Below the pieces are notes generated by a model. It did no database searches and had not been told where the DNA came from. It worked only from the letters and a program-made list of their open reading frames with translations. Shown here piece by piece: positions 1 through 5,085 of a DNA stretch of 5,085 bases; within the stretch, counting starts at the first letter, position 1; the number at the start of each line of letters is the position of its first letter. A program made the translations under genes and the position numbers. This DNA comes from Avoscillospira sp045652125 (lineage in GTDB: Bacteria; Bacillota; Clostridia; Oscillospirales; Oscillospiraceae): positions 1 through 5,085 of the forward strand of contig JAZRTT010000045.1 in assembly GCA_045652125.1 (NCBI GenBank). The letters are read 5' to 3'.

Positions 1-310
1 CATCGTTCTGCACGGCTCTTCCTCCGTTCCTCAGGAGTACGTCGCCATGGTCAACGCCAACGGCGGCAAGATGCCCAACGCCATCGGTGTGCCCGAAGAG
101 CAGCTGCGTAAGGCCGCCGCTCTGTCCGTGTGCAAGATCAACATCGACTCCGACCTGCGTCTTGCCATGACCGGCACCATCCGTAAGTTCTTCAACGATG
201 AGCCGAGCAAGTTCGACCCCCGCGAGTACCTGAAGCCCGCCCGTGCCAACATCAAGGAGATCGTTCGTCACAAGCTGATCAACGTTCTGGGCTGCGCCGG
301 CAAGGCCTAA
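1..310 (+). CDS. fba: Class II fructose-bisphosphate aldolase, C-terminal part (5' truncated by window edge)
   Basis: Class II aldolase performs the reversible, zinc-dependent cleavage of fructose 1,6-bisphosphate to glyceraldehyde 3-phosphate and dihydroxyacetone phosphate in cytosolic glycolysis. The reading frame is open from base 2 and gives 102 residues ending in TAA at 308-310; the N-terminal two thirds lies outside the window. Visible family hallmarks are the segment VLHGSSSVP at the start, whose histidine is a zinc ligand in this family, and NIDSDLR at visible residues 47-53, which corresponds to the Asn-Ile-Asp motif that binds the DHAP phosphate and substrate. The tail (FDPREYLKPAR, then a Lys/Arg-rich helix ending in NVLGCAGKA) matches the form common in Clostridia. 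The codons are G+C-rich and biased, as expected for a highly expressed glycolytic gene, unlike the more A+T-rich regulator genes that follow. I see no strong terminator after the stop. The identification is secure; only the missing N-terminus is unknown. Confidence 0.95.
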   Translation, partial: IVLHGSSSVPQEYVAMVNANGGKMPNAIGVPEEQLRKAAALSVCKINIDSDLRLAMTGTIRKFFNDEPSKFDPREYLKPARANIKEIVRHKLINVLGCAGKA

Positions 311-335
311 TTCCCTATCCTACACAAAAATAACA

Positions 336-354
336 CCCCCCACCCCCCCCGGGG
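336..354 (+). other. C-rich tract (C6-A-C8-G4) downstream of the aldolase stop
   Basis: The aldolase stop is followed 25 bases later by six C, one A, eight C and four G. The G run could pair with the first C run (about 4 bp), or CGGG at 350-353 with CCCG at 357-360, and TTTT follows at 363-366. Both folds are weak beside the two clear terminators elsewhere in this window. It may be a degenerate or inefficient terminator for the aldolase gene. Long C runs are also a common place for length variation or assembly error. Confidence 0.4.
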
Positions 355-379
355 TTCCCGAGTTTTCATATTTTAAAAG

Positions 380-409
380 TCAATACTCAAAATATGAGTA
401 TGTTATGAT
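380..409 (+). promoter_or_regulatory. Probable extended -10 promoter of the XRE pair
   Basis: TATGAT at 404-409 matches the -10 consensus at five of six bases and is preceded by TG at the extended -10 position (TGTTATGAT, 401-409). The best -35 candidate at normal spacing, TCAATA at 380-385 with an 18-base spacer, is poor, which suits an extended -10 promoter. Transcription would start near 416, leaving a leader of about 27 bases to the first regulator ATG. The spacer is occupied by a 19-bp palindrome. Confidence 0.55.
383..401. promoter_or_regulatory. Operator-like palindrome ATACTCA-N5-TGAGTAT
   Basis: Two perfect 7-base arms, ATACTCA (383-389) and TGAGTAT (395-401), flank the spacer AAATA. 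The palindrome lies directly upstream of, and touches, the extended -10 element of the promoter in front of two XRE-type regulator genes. Binding here would block RNA polymerase, so negative autoregulation by one or both products is the natural reading. Size and symmetry suit a dimer of a Cro/C1-type HTH protein. The inverted repeat is directly visible; the identity of the binding protein is inferred. Confidence 0.5.
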
Positions 410-442
410 ATTTGCAAATGCTTATCTGATTGGAGTGGGCGT

Positions 443-655
443 ATGGATTATCGGGAAAGGCTGCGAAATATACGAGAAGACAGAGATTACACGCAGGAAC
501 AAATTGAAGCGATTCTTAATAAAAGTCAACAAGGGTATAATCACATTGAAACAGGACGGGCAGAACTTAAAATCGAAGACCTGATCAAACTGCGCCGTTT
601 TTACCATCTGTCGGCGGATTACGTGATCGGGCTATCTGACATTTCCGGCAAGTAA
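443..655 (+). CDS. Small XRE-family (Cro/C1-type) HTH transcriptional regulator, first of a tandem pair
   Basis: This 70-residue protein is essentially one DNA-binding domain. A lambda-repressor-like five-helix fold spans about residues 4-64: TQEQIEAIL (17-25) is helix 2, SQQGYNHIETG (28-38) covers the recognition helix with the conserved E-x-G end, and DLIKLRRFYHLSADYVIGL (46-64) is the typical C-terminal helix pair. There is no sensor, oligomerisation or membrane segment, so it probably acts as a simple dimeric repressor. The ATG is preceded by GGAG at 432-435 with a 7-base gap, which supports this start. The promoter and palindrome immediately upstream suggest autoregulation. It ends 44 to 68 bases before the second regulator, depending on that gene's start, with no terminator between, so the two are likely co-transcribed. 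Base composition is more A+T-rich than in the aldolase or gap genes, a possible sign of separate origin. The regulated targets cannot be told from the sequence. Confidence 0.9.
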   Translation: MDYRERLRNIREDRDYTQEQIEAILNKSQQGYNHIETGRAELKIEDLIKLRRFYHLSADYVIGLSDISGK

Positions 656-723
656 AGATGGAAACTGACTGATTTTTATTTGGTCTTTGAAACGCGGATA
701 TGCACACATTCGGGGTGAGTAAG

Positions 724-963
724 GTGCGATATGATGTTCTCAAATTCGAAACCATCCGCAATCTTCGCATTGACAGTGACCGAACCCAGCAAGAGATTGC
801 AAATATTCTTGGCATCAGTCAAAATACGTATTCTCAATACGAATTGGGCGTATTAAACTTTCCTGTAGATGCAGTCATTAAGCTTGCTGATTTTTATGGG
901 GTCAGTGTCGATTACCTTTTGGGCAGAACAGATGTTCCCACTCCCTATCCGGCGAAGAAATAA
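724..963 (+). CDS. Small XRE-family HTH transcriptional regulator, second of a tandem pair
   Basis: A Cro/C1-type HTH protein of 79 residues if translation begins at GTG 724. I prefer this start because GGGGTGAG (712-719) lies just upstream as a plausible ribosome binding site and because the domain then begins at the usual distance from the N-terminus. In-frame alternatives are GTG 715 and ATG 700 (87 residues), the latter with no visible Shine-Dalgarno. The HTH covers about residues 8-68: TQQEIANILGIS (21-32), then QNTYSQYELG (33-42) as the recognition region, then AVIKLADFYGVSVDYLLGRTD (50-70). A short Pro/Lys-rich tail follows. A gapless alignment over 60 residues to the upstream regulator shows 25 identities by my count, so the two are paralogs. 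A TGAGTA half-site like that in the upstream palindrome occurs at 716-721. A strong terminator follows the TAA. The role beyond DNA binding is unknown. Confidence 0.87.
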   Translation: MRYDVLKFETIRNLRIDSDRTQQEIANILGISQNTYSQYELGVLNFPVDAVIKLADFYGVSVDYLLGRTDVPTPYPAKK

Positions 964-978
964 CATCTGCATGGAACC

Positions 979-1011
979 CCCCCGAACCACAACCGAGGTT
1001 CGGGGGTTTTT
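979..1011 (+). terminator. Strong intrinsic terminator after the XRE pair
   Basis: CCCCCGAACC (979-988) pairs perfectly with GGTTCGGGGG (997-1006) around the 8-base loop ACAACCGA, and five T residues follow (1007-1011). The structure starts 16 bases after the stop codon of the second regulator and closes that transcription unit. Confidence 0.92.
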
Positions 1012-1047
1012 GCATTCTAAAGCCTATCCCATGAGAAGTCAGCACAT

Positions 1048-1220
1048 GCCTCCCCTTGAGGGGTGATTCCCCAAGCGGGGGAAATGTCAGCGAAGCTGAC
1101 AAAAAAAACGGGGGCGCGAGTGGCATTTGCGAAGCAAATGACGGAAAGATGTGTGCAAGAAACAACTGCCAACAGGCACCTCTCAGTCAGCTTCGCTGAC
1201 AGCTCCCCTCAAGGGGAGCC
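1048..1220. repeat. Hairpin-rich intergenic repeat element with inverted ends (MITE-like)
   Basis: The two ends mirror each other. TCCCCTTGAGGGG at 1051-1063 recurs in inverse orientation at 1205-1217, and TGTCAGCGAAGCTGAC at 1085-1100 recurs exactly as its reverse complement at 1186-1201. Nearly every part can fold. TTCCCC (1067-1072) pairs with GGGGAA (1078-1083). GTCAGC-GAA-GCTGAC occupies 1086-1100 and CATTTGC-GAA-GCAAATG occupies 1124-1140. TGCC-AACA-GGCA occupies 1167-1178, and GCTCCCC (1202-1208) pairs with GGGGAGC (1213-1219). There is no credible coding frame. From general knowledge, similar GTCAGCGAAGCTGAC/CCCCTTGAGGGG repeats occur in many copies between genes in Oscillospiraceae genomes. 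I cannot confirm copy number, target-site duplications or exact ends from one window, so calling it a miniature transposable element is an inference. Confidence 0.6.
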
Positions 1221-1222
1221 TG

Positions 1223-1255
1223 AAAAAAACGGATGTCCGAATGGACAGCCGTTTT
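1223..1255 (-). terminator. Intrinsic terminator of gap
   Basis: Read on the minus strand, AAAACGG-C-TGTCC, loop ATTC, GGACA-T-CCGTTTT forms a stem of 7 plus 5 bp with one C/T mismatch, ending in a run of seven T. It begins 16 bases past the gap stop codon. The plus strand also reads into a T-rich stretch (GTTTTGATTT), so it may work weakly in both directions. Confidence 0.85.
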
Positions 1256-1271
1256 GATTTGTAATGATAAA

Positions 1272-2288
1272 TTACAGCAGGGTAGCGAAGTGCTTGATAG
1301 TGCGGCACATCTGAGAAACATAGGAGTTCTCGTTATCATACCAGGAAACCACCTGCACCTGTGTGGTGCCGTTGCCCAGATCCATAACCATGGTCTGAGT
1401 GGCATCGAACAGGGAGCCGAAGCGCATACCGATGACATCGGAAGATACGATTTCGTCCTCGGTGTAACCGAAAGACTCGGTAGCCTGAGCCTTCATGGCT
1501 GCGTTGATATCAGCAACGGTGACAGTTCCTTCCACAACCGCGTTGAGCATGGTGGTGGAGCCGGTGGGAGTGGGAACACGCTGGGCAGCGCCAATCAGCT
1601 TGCCGTTCAGCTCGGGGATAACCAGACCAATGGCCTTGGCAGCACCGGTGGAGTTGGGCACGATGTTGATGGCGCATGCACGGGAACGGCGGAGGTCACC
1701 CTTTCTCTGGGGGCCGTCCAGAGGCATCTGATCGCCGGTATAGGCGTGGATGGTGCACATAATGCCGGACTTCACAGGAGCCAAGTCATTCAGAGCCTTC
1801 GCCATGGGAGCCAGACAGTTGGTAGTGCAGGAAGCGGCGGAGATGATATTGTCTTCCTTGGTCAGGGTAGTATGGTTGACATTGTAAACGATGGTGGGCA
1901 GGTCATTGCCGGCAGGAGCGGAGATAACGACCTTCTTGGCACCTGCATCGATATGAGCCTGTGCCTTGGCCTTAGCAGTATAGAAACCGGTGCATTCCAG
2001 AACAACATCAACACCCAGCTCGCCCCAGGGCAGCTCTGCAGCGTTGGCCTTGGCATAGATGGTGATCTTCTTGCCATCGACAACGATGTTGTCCTCGCCG
2101 GCCTCGACAACATGACCCTGAGCAGCGTAGTTGCCCTGAGTGGAATCGTACTTCAGCAGGTGAGCCAGCATTTTGGGGGAGGTCAGGTCATTGATGGCAA
2201 CAATTTCGAAGCCCTCAGCACCGAACATCTGACGGAAAGCCAGACGGCCGATACGACCAAAACCGTTAATTGCAACTTTAACAGACAT
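1272..2288 (-). CDS. gap: Glyceraldehyde-3-phosphate dehydrogenase, type I, NAD-dependent
   Basis: Catalyses the NAD- and phosphate-dependent oxidation of glyceraldehyde 3-phosphate to 1,3-bisphosphoglycerate in cytosolic glycolysis, normally as a homotetramer. The product is 338 residues, the usual length. The Rossmann motif NGFGRIGR is at 8-15, and the acidic residue of AINDL (31-35) is consistent with NAD preference. The catalytic cysteine is C154 in SCTTNCLAP, and the activating histidine is H181 in HAYTGDQ. GPQRKGDLRRSRACAINIVP-STGAAKAIG covers the phosphate-binding S-loop region (192-221), and WYDNENSY (316-323) is the C-terminal signature. All key residues are present. The start is fixed by AAGGAGG (plus-strand positions 2297-2303), 8 bases before the ATG. 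A near-consensus promoter and an intrinsic terminator indicate a single-gene transcription unit. It runs convergently with the XRE pair and divergently from the hydroxylase gene. Biased G+C-ending codons fit high expression. Confidence 0.98.
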   Translation of the reverse strand: MSVKVAINGFGRIGRLAFRQMFGAEGFEIVAINDLTSPKMLAHLLKYDSTQGNYAAQGHVVEAGEDNIVVDGKKITIYAKANAAELPWGELGVDVVLECTGFYTAKAKAQAHIDAGAKKVVISAPAGNDLPTIVYNVNHTTLTKEDNIISAASCTTNCLAPMAKALNDLAPVKSGIMCTIHAYTGDQMPLDGPQRKGDLRRSRACAINIVPNSTGAAKAIGLVIPELNGKLIGAAQRVPTPTGSTTMLNAVVEGTVTVADINAAMKAQATESFGYTEDEIVSSDVIGMRFGSLFDATQTMVMDLGNGTTQVQVVSWYDNENSYVSQMCRTIKHFATLL

Positions 2289-2365
2289 GAGAATATCCTC
2301 CTTAAAATTCCGCCAAAGTGTCCTCCAGCGGTAAAAGTAAACAAAATGTCCTTTTTAACGAACTT

Positions 2366-2394
2366 ATTATATCTTATTTCTTGTGCGGTGTAAA
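2366..2394 (-). promoter_or_regulatory. Sigma-A-type promoter of gap
   Basis: On the minus strand, TTTACA (2394-2389) and a perfect TATAAT (2371-2366) are separated by exactly 17 bases. The start of transcription should be near 2359, giving a leader of about 70 bases before the gap ATG. This is the best promoter match in the window, as expected for a highly expressed glycolytic gene. Confidence 0.85.
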
Positions 2395-2406
2395 CCTCGC
2401 ATTTTT

Positions 2407-2427
2407 GATAAAACGCAGCTGTTTATC
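2407..2427. promoter_or_regulatory. Inverted repeat GATAAA-N9-TTTATC upstream of the gap promoter
   Basis: GATAAA (2407-2412) and TTTATC (2422-2427) are perfect inverted arms. Allowing one bulged A, the pairing extends to GATAAAAC/GTTTATC around GCAGCT. The centre is about 58 bases upstream of the predicted gap transcription start, a position that would suit an activator or an upstream repressor site. A further GTTTATC lies at 2486-2492. The rest of the divergent region (2428-2565) is A+T-rich, and I see no gene or RNA in it. The function as an operator is inferred from symmetry and position only. Confidence 0.35.
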
Positions 2428-2565
2428 CCGTTTCCATCTGTTGAAAATGGTAAAATTCTAATCTATTCCCGTAATTTTTAACTTTGTTTATCTATATTCT
2501 CAAATTATTTGTCAGCTTTGTTGAATTTTTTTCAGAACTTTTGGCACTTCCGCCACGGGCTTTTC

Positions 2566-2594
2566 TTGCATCCAGGAAAAAATGGTGTTAAAAT
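2566..2594 (+). promoter_or_regulatory. Candidate promoter of the molybdenum hydroxylase gene
   Basis: TAAAAT at 2589-2594 is preceded by TGT (2586-2588), giving an extended -10 element. A weak -35 candidate, TTGCAT (2566-2571), lies 17 bases upstream. Transcription would start near 2601, at the ribosome binding site itself, so the leader would be only about 14 bases. That is unusually short, and a start further upstream in the A+T-rich region remains possible. Confidence 0.35.
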
Positions 2595-2614
2595 AAAAAA
2601 AAGGAGGCGTTACT

Positions 2615-5085
2615 ATGTCTAGGTTCTTTGTCAACGGCAGTCCCGTTACAGTAGAGAAAAACCAGAAGCTCATGCGCTATCTTCGGGACACTCTGCGCCT
2701 GACCTCTGTCAAGGATGGCTGCAGCGAAGGTGCCTGTGGTACCTGCACTGTTTTGCTCGACGGCAAACCGGTCCGGGCCTGTGTGCAGCAGACTGACAAG
2801 CTGGAAGGCAAGTCTGTCCTCACAGTGGAAGGGCTTACCGAATTTGAAGAAGAGCTGTACACCTACGCCTTCGGTGCCGCCGGTGCTGTCCAGTGTGGAT
2901 TCTGCATCCCGGGCATGGTTCTGTGTACCAAGGCTTTGTTGGACCAAAACCCGAATCCCACAGAAGCAGACTGTGCCCTTGCCATTAAGAACAATATTTG
3001 CCGCTGCACCGGATATGTAAAGATCATCAAAGCGATGCTGCTGGCGGCTGAACTGAAAAGAAAGGGCGAGATCCCACCCTGTTCCGAAGATTGGAGTCTG
3101 GGTCTGCCGGTACACCGCATTGATGTCCGCGAAAAGGTTCTGGGCTATGGCCAGTATCCTGACGATGTTTATATAGATGGCATGATCTATGCCTCTGCTG
3201 TCCGTTCCGCCCATCCCAGAGCCCGGGTACTGGCTATTCACACAGAAGCCGCCAGGTCGCTGCCCGGTGTGGTCGGTGTATTTACTGCTGCCGATATTCC
3301 GGGGAAAAATAAGGTGGGCCATCTGAAAAAGGACTGGGACACTATGATCGCCGTGGGAGATATCACCCATTACTTAGGCGACTCCATCTGCATTGTTGCA
3401 GCAGAAACCCCGGAAATTCTGGCTGAAGCCAAAGCTTTGGTACAGGTGGATTATGAAGTACTGACTCCGGTGCAGACCCCCTATGAAGCGATGGCGAAAA
3501 ACGCCCCTCTGGTTCACCGGGACGGTAACCTTCTGGCTCACAAACAAATTCGCAGAGGCGATCCGGAAACTGCCATTGCAAATGCCCCCCATGTTCTTTC
3601 CGGCCGCTTCTCCACCCCATGGACGGAACACGCCTTTCTGGAACCGGAATGTGCCGTGGCCTACATGGAAGATGGCCATGTGATGATTCTTTCCACAGAC
3701 CAGAGCGCTTACGACACCCAGCACGAAACAGCGCCGATGCTTGGTCTGCCCAACGAGCAGGTTTGGGTGCAGAACATGTTGGTTGGCGGTGGTTTTGGCG
3801 GCAAGGAAGATGTGACGGTTCAGCATCAGGCGGCTCTGGTGGCTTACCTGACCGGGCGACCGGTCAAGGTAAAACTGACCCGTTCGGAAAGCATTCTTAT
3901 CCATCCCAAACGGCATCCCATGGATATGGATATTTTCGTTGGCTGTGACGAAACCGGCAAGATTCTCGGCGTCAAAGTGCAAGTCGTCGCCGATACCGGT
4001 GCTTATGCCTCTCTGGGCGGACCGGTGCTGGAACGTGCCTGTACCCATGCCGCCGGACCTTACCAATATGACAATTTTGCCTGCGACGGCAAAGCCTATT
4101 ATACCAACAACCCGCCTGCCGGTGCGTTCCGGGGATTTGGTGTCACCCAAACCTGTTTCGCCATGGAGAGTATGCTCAACCGCATGGCGGAAAAGATCGG
4201 CATCTCCCCCTGGGAGATTCGCTGGCGCAATGCCATTCGACCGGGGCAGGCACTTCCCAACGGTCAGATCGTAGACAATTCCGCAGGTCTGGCTGAAACA
4301 TTGCTGGCGGTGAAAGATCAGTATGAACAGGCAAAATATGCCGGTATCGCCTGTGCTATGAAAAATGCCGGCGTCGGTGTCGGACTGCCAGATACAGGCC
4401 GGGTCCGCCTGACCGTAGAAGGCGGCAAAGTGGCCATTCGAGCCGGTGCAAGCTGCATTGGGCAAGGGCTCGGCACCGTTCTGGTGCAGATCGTCTGTAC
4501 CGCTTTGGAGCTTCCCCGGAATCAGGTGGAATATGTCCGAGCCAACACCTTCAATGCACCGGATTCCGGCACGACTTCCGGTTCCCGCCAGACTCTTGTC
4601 ACCGGCGAAGCCTGCCGGAGAGCTTGTGAACAACTGAAACAACAGTTGGATAAGGGCAAAACCCTCCTTGATCTGGATGGGCAGGAATTCTACGGTGAAT
4701 ATCTGGCAAAAACCGACCCACTTGGTGCCGACGTCCCCAATCCTGTATCTCACGTGGCCTACGGTTATGCTACGCAGGTGTGTATCCTGGACCATGAAGG
4801 CAAACTGAAAAAGATGATTGCCGCTCACGATGTGGGCAAAGCCGTCAATCCCCTGTCCTGTGAAGGGCAGATCGAAGGCGGTGTTGTCATGTCCCTTGGT
4901 TTCGCTCTGACAGAGCAATATCCGCTGGAGGATTGCAGACCCACCGCAAAATACGGCACGCTGGGTCTCTTCCGTGCCAACCAGATTCCGGAAATCCAAG
5001 CCATCGTGGTGGAAAAAGAAGGTCTGGACGTGGCCTACGGTGCCATCGGCATTGGCGAGATCACCTCCATCCCCACAGCCCCGGC
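2615..5085 (+). CDS. Fused [2Fe-2S]/molybdopterin hydroxylase, selenium-dependent xanthine dehydrogenase type (3' end cut by window)
   Basis: Likely a purine (xanthine) hydroxylase that inserts oxygen from water at a molybdenum centre and passes electrons through two [2Fe-2S] clusters. The visible 823 residues combine several domains. A ferredoxin-like domain (about 1-75) has cluster ligands C36, C41, C44 and C56. A helical [2Fe-2S] domain (about 76-150) has C94-x2-C97 and C129-x-C131. The molybdopterin part starts near 168 (RIDVREKVLGYGQYPDD) and contains GGGFGGKE (391-398), AFRGFG (504-509), IGQGLGT (615-621) and GTTSGSRQT (652-660). GIGE (812-815) ends in the expected catalytic glutamate, E815. 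There is no FAD domain between the two halves, unlike eukaryotic xanthine dehydrogenase. This fused Fe-S/Mo layout is that of the TIGRFAM family of selenium-dependent xanthine dehydrogenases (about 850 residues by recollection), so only a short C-terminal tail should be missing. The start is set by AAGGAGG (2601-2607), 7 bases before the ATG. No in-frame TGA occurs, consistent with a labile selenium ligand rather than selenocysteine. The true substrate (xanthine, other purines, nicotinate-like) is unproven. Confidence 0.93.
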   Translation, partial: MSRFFVNGSPVTVEKNQKLMRYLRDTLRLTSVKDGCSEGACGTCTVLLDGKPVRACVQQTDKLEGKSVLTVEGLTEFEEELYTYAFGAAGAVQCGFCIPGMVLCTKALLDQNPNPTEADCALAIKNNICRCTGYVKIIKAMLLAAELKRKGEIPPCSEDWSLGLPVHRIDVREKVLGYGQYPDDVYIDGMIYASAVRSAHPRARVLAIHTEAARSLPGVVGVFTAADIPGKNKVGHLKKDWDTMIAVGDITHYLGDSICIVAAETPEILAEAKALVQVDYEVLTPVQTPYEAMAKNAPLVHRDGNLLAHKQIRRGDPETAIANAPHVLSGRFSTPWTEHAFLEPECAVAYMEDGHVMILSTDQSAYDTQHETAPMLGLPNEQVWVQNMLVGGGFGGKEDVTVQHQAALVAYLTGRPVKVKLTRSESILIHPKRHPMDMDIFVGCDETGKILGVKVQVVADTGAYASLGGPVLERACTHAAGPYQYDNFACDGKAYYTNNPPAGAFRGFGVTQTCFAMESMLNRMAEKIGISPWEIRWRNAIRPGQALPNGQIVDNSAGLAETLLAVKDQYEQAKYAGIACAMKNAGVGVGLPDTGRVRLTVEGGKVAIRAGASCIGQGLGTVLVQIVCTALELPRNQVEYVRANTFNAPDSGTTSGSRQTLVTGEACRRACEQLKQQLDKGKTLLDLDGQEFYGEYLAKTDPLGADVPNPVSHVAYGYATQVCILDHEGKLKKMIAAHDVGKAVNPLSCEGQIEGGVVMSLGFALTEQYPLEDCRPTAKYGTLGLFRANQIPEIQAIVVEKEGLDVAYGAIGIGEITSIPTAP

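Noticed and set aside
823..832. Perfect 10-bp palindrome AATACGTATT inside the second XRE gene.
   Set aside because: It falls within the conserved HTH codons, is short and in A+T-rich sequence, and has no promoter beside it, so it is most likely coincidental.
902..1165. Short open frames on both strands around 869-1257.
   Set aside because: They run across the terminator and the hairpin repeat, lack ribosome binding sites and show no protein-like composition or family resemblance.
1048..1220. Possible CRISPR array or tRNA in the hairpin-rich intergenic stretch.
   Set aside because: The repeats are inverted, not direct with regular unique spacers, and no cloverleaf or CCA end can be drawn; a hairpin repeat element explains the pattern better.
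1233..2393. Long plus-strand open frame (386 codons) across the gap region.
   Set aside because: It is the antisense shadow of gap, which has perfect family motifs, RBS, promoter and terminator on the minus strand. The shadow protein is Gly/Asn/His-rich and low-complexity and has no RBS.
2541..2570. TTGGCAC followed by TTGCA, resembling a sigma-54 promoter.
   Set aside because: The GG and GC elements are about 24 bases apart instead of the fixed spacing of about 10 bases required for sigma-54 recognition.
2588..3370. Minus-strand open frame (260 codons) overlapping the hydroxylase N-terminus.
   Set aside because: It lies opposite the conserved [2Fe-2S] domains, shows no family resemblance and has no clear RBS, so it is a shadow frame.
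3374..4999. Long minus-strand open frame (541 codons) opposite the hydroxylase gene.
   Set aside because: It is an antisense shadow caused by codon bias in the hydroxylase, whose plus-strand frame carries all Fe-S and molybdopterin motifs. No recognisable domain is seen in the minus frame.

Overview
The window looks like chromosomal DNA of an anaerobic, gut-type Clostridia bacterium, most plausibly Oscillospiraceae/Ruminococcaceae. That placement is inferred from the Clostridia-like fructose-bisphosphate aldolase and GAPDH sequences, the strong AGGAGG ribosome binding sites, a hairpin-rich intergenic repeat of a kind I associate with that family, and a fused molybdenum hydroxylase of the selenium-dependent xanthine dehydrogenase type. 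No 16S rRNA or other taxonomic marker is present.

Layout, left to right. (1) The 3' end of a class II fructose-bisphosphate aldolase gene (+), followed by an odd C-rich tract and no convincing terminator. (2) A small, more A+T-rich cassette of two XRE-type helix-turn-helix regulators (+). They are paralogous to each other, sit behind an extended -10 promoter with a 19-bp operator-like palindrome, and are closed by a strong intrinsic terminator. (3) A roughly 170-bp non-coding element with inverted ends and several internal hairpins, lying between two terminators that point towards each other. (4) A complete GAPDH gene on the minus strand, with its own terminator, an excellent TTTACA-N17-TATAAT promoter and a strong RBS. 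(5) A 220-bp A+T-rich divergent intergenic region holding an inverted repeat and repeated GATAAA/TTTATC half-sites. (6) The first 823 codons of a large fused [2Fe-2S]/molybdopterin hydroxylase (+), running off the right edge a little before its expected C-terminus.

Biology. Aldolase and GAPDH act close together in glycolysis, but here they are on opposite strands with the regulators and the repeat between them, so they are not one operon. The hydroxylase is divergent from gap. It carries both iron-sulfur clusters and the molybdopterin domains on one chain with no FAD domain. This architecture is typical of the selenium-dependent purine hydroxylases of anaerobic purine degradation, whose selenium is a labile cofactor atom and not selenocysteine. 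That fits the absence of any in-frame UGA here. Partner genes for selenium/molybdenum cofactor maturation and purine catabolism would be expected to the right of the window. I see no clearly new type of system; the most notable items are this fused hydroxylase, the autoregulated-looking XRE pair and the hairpin element.
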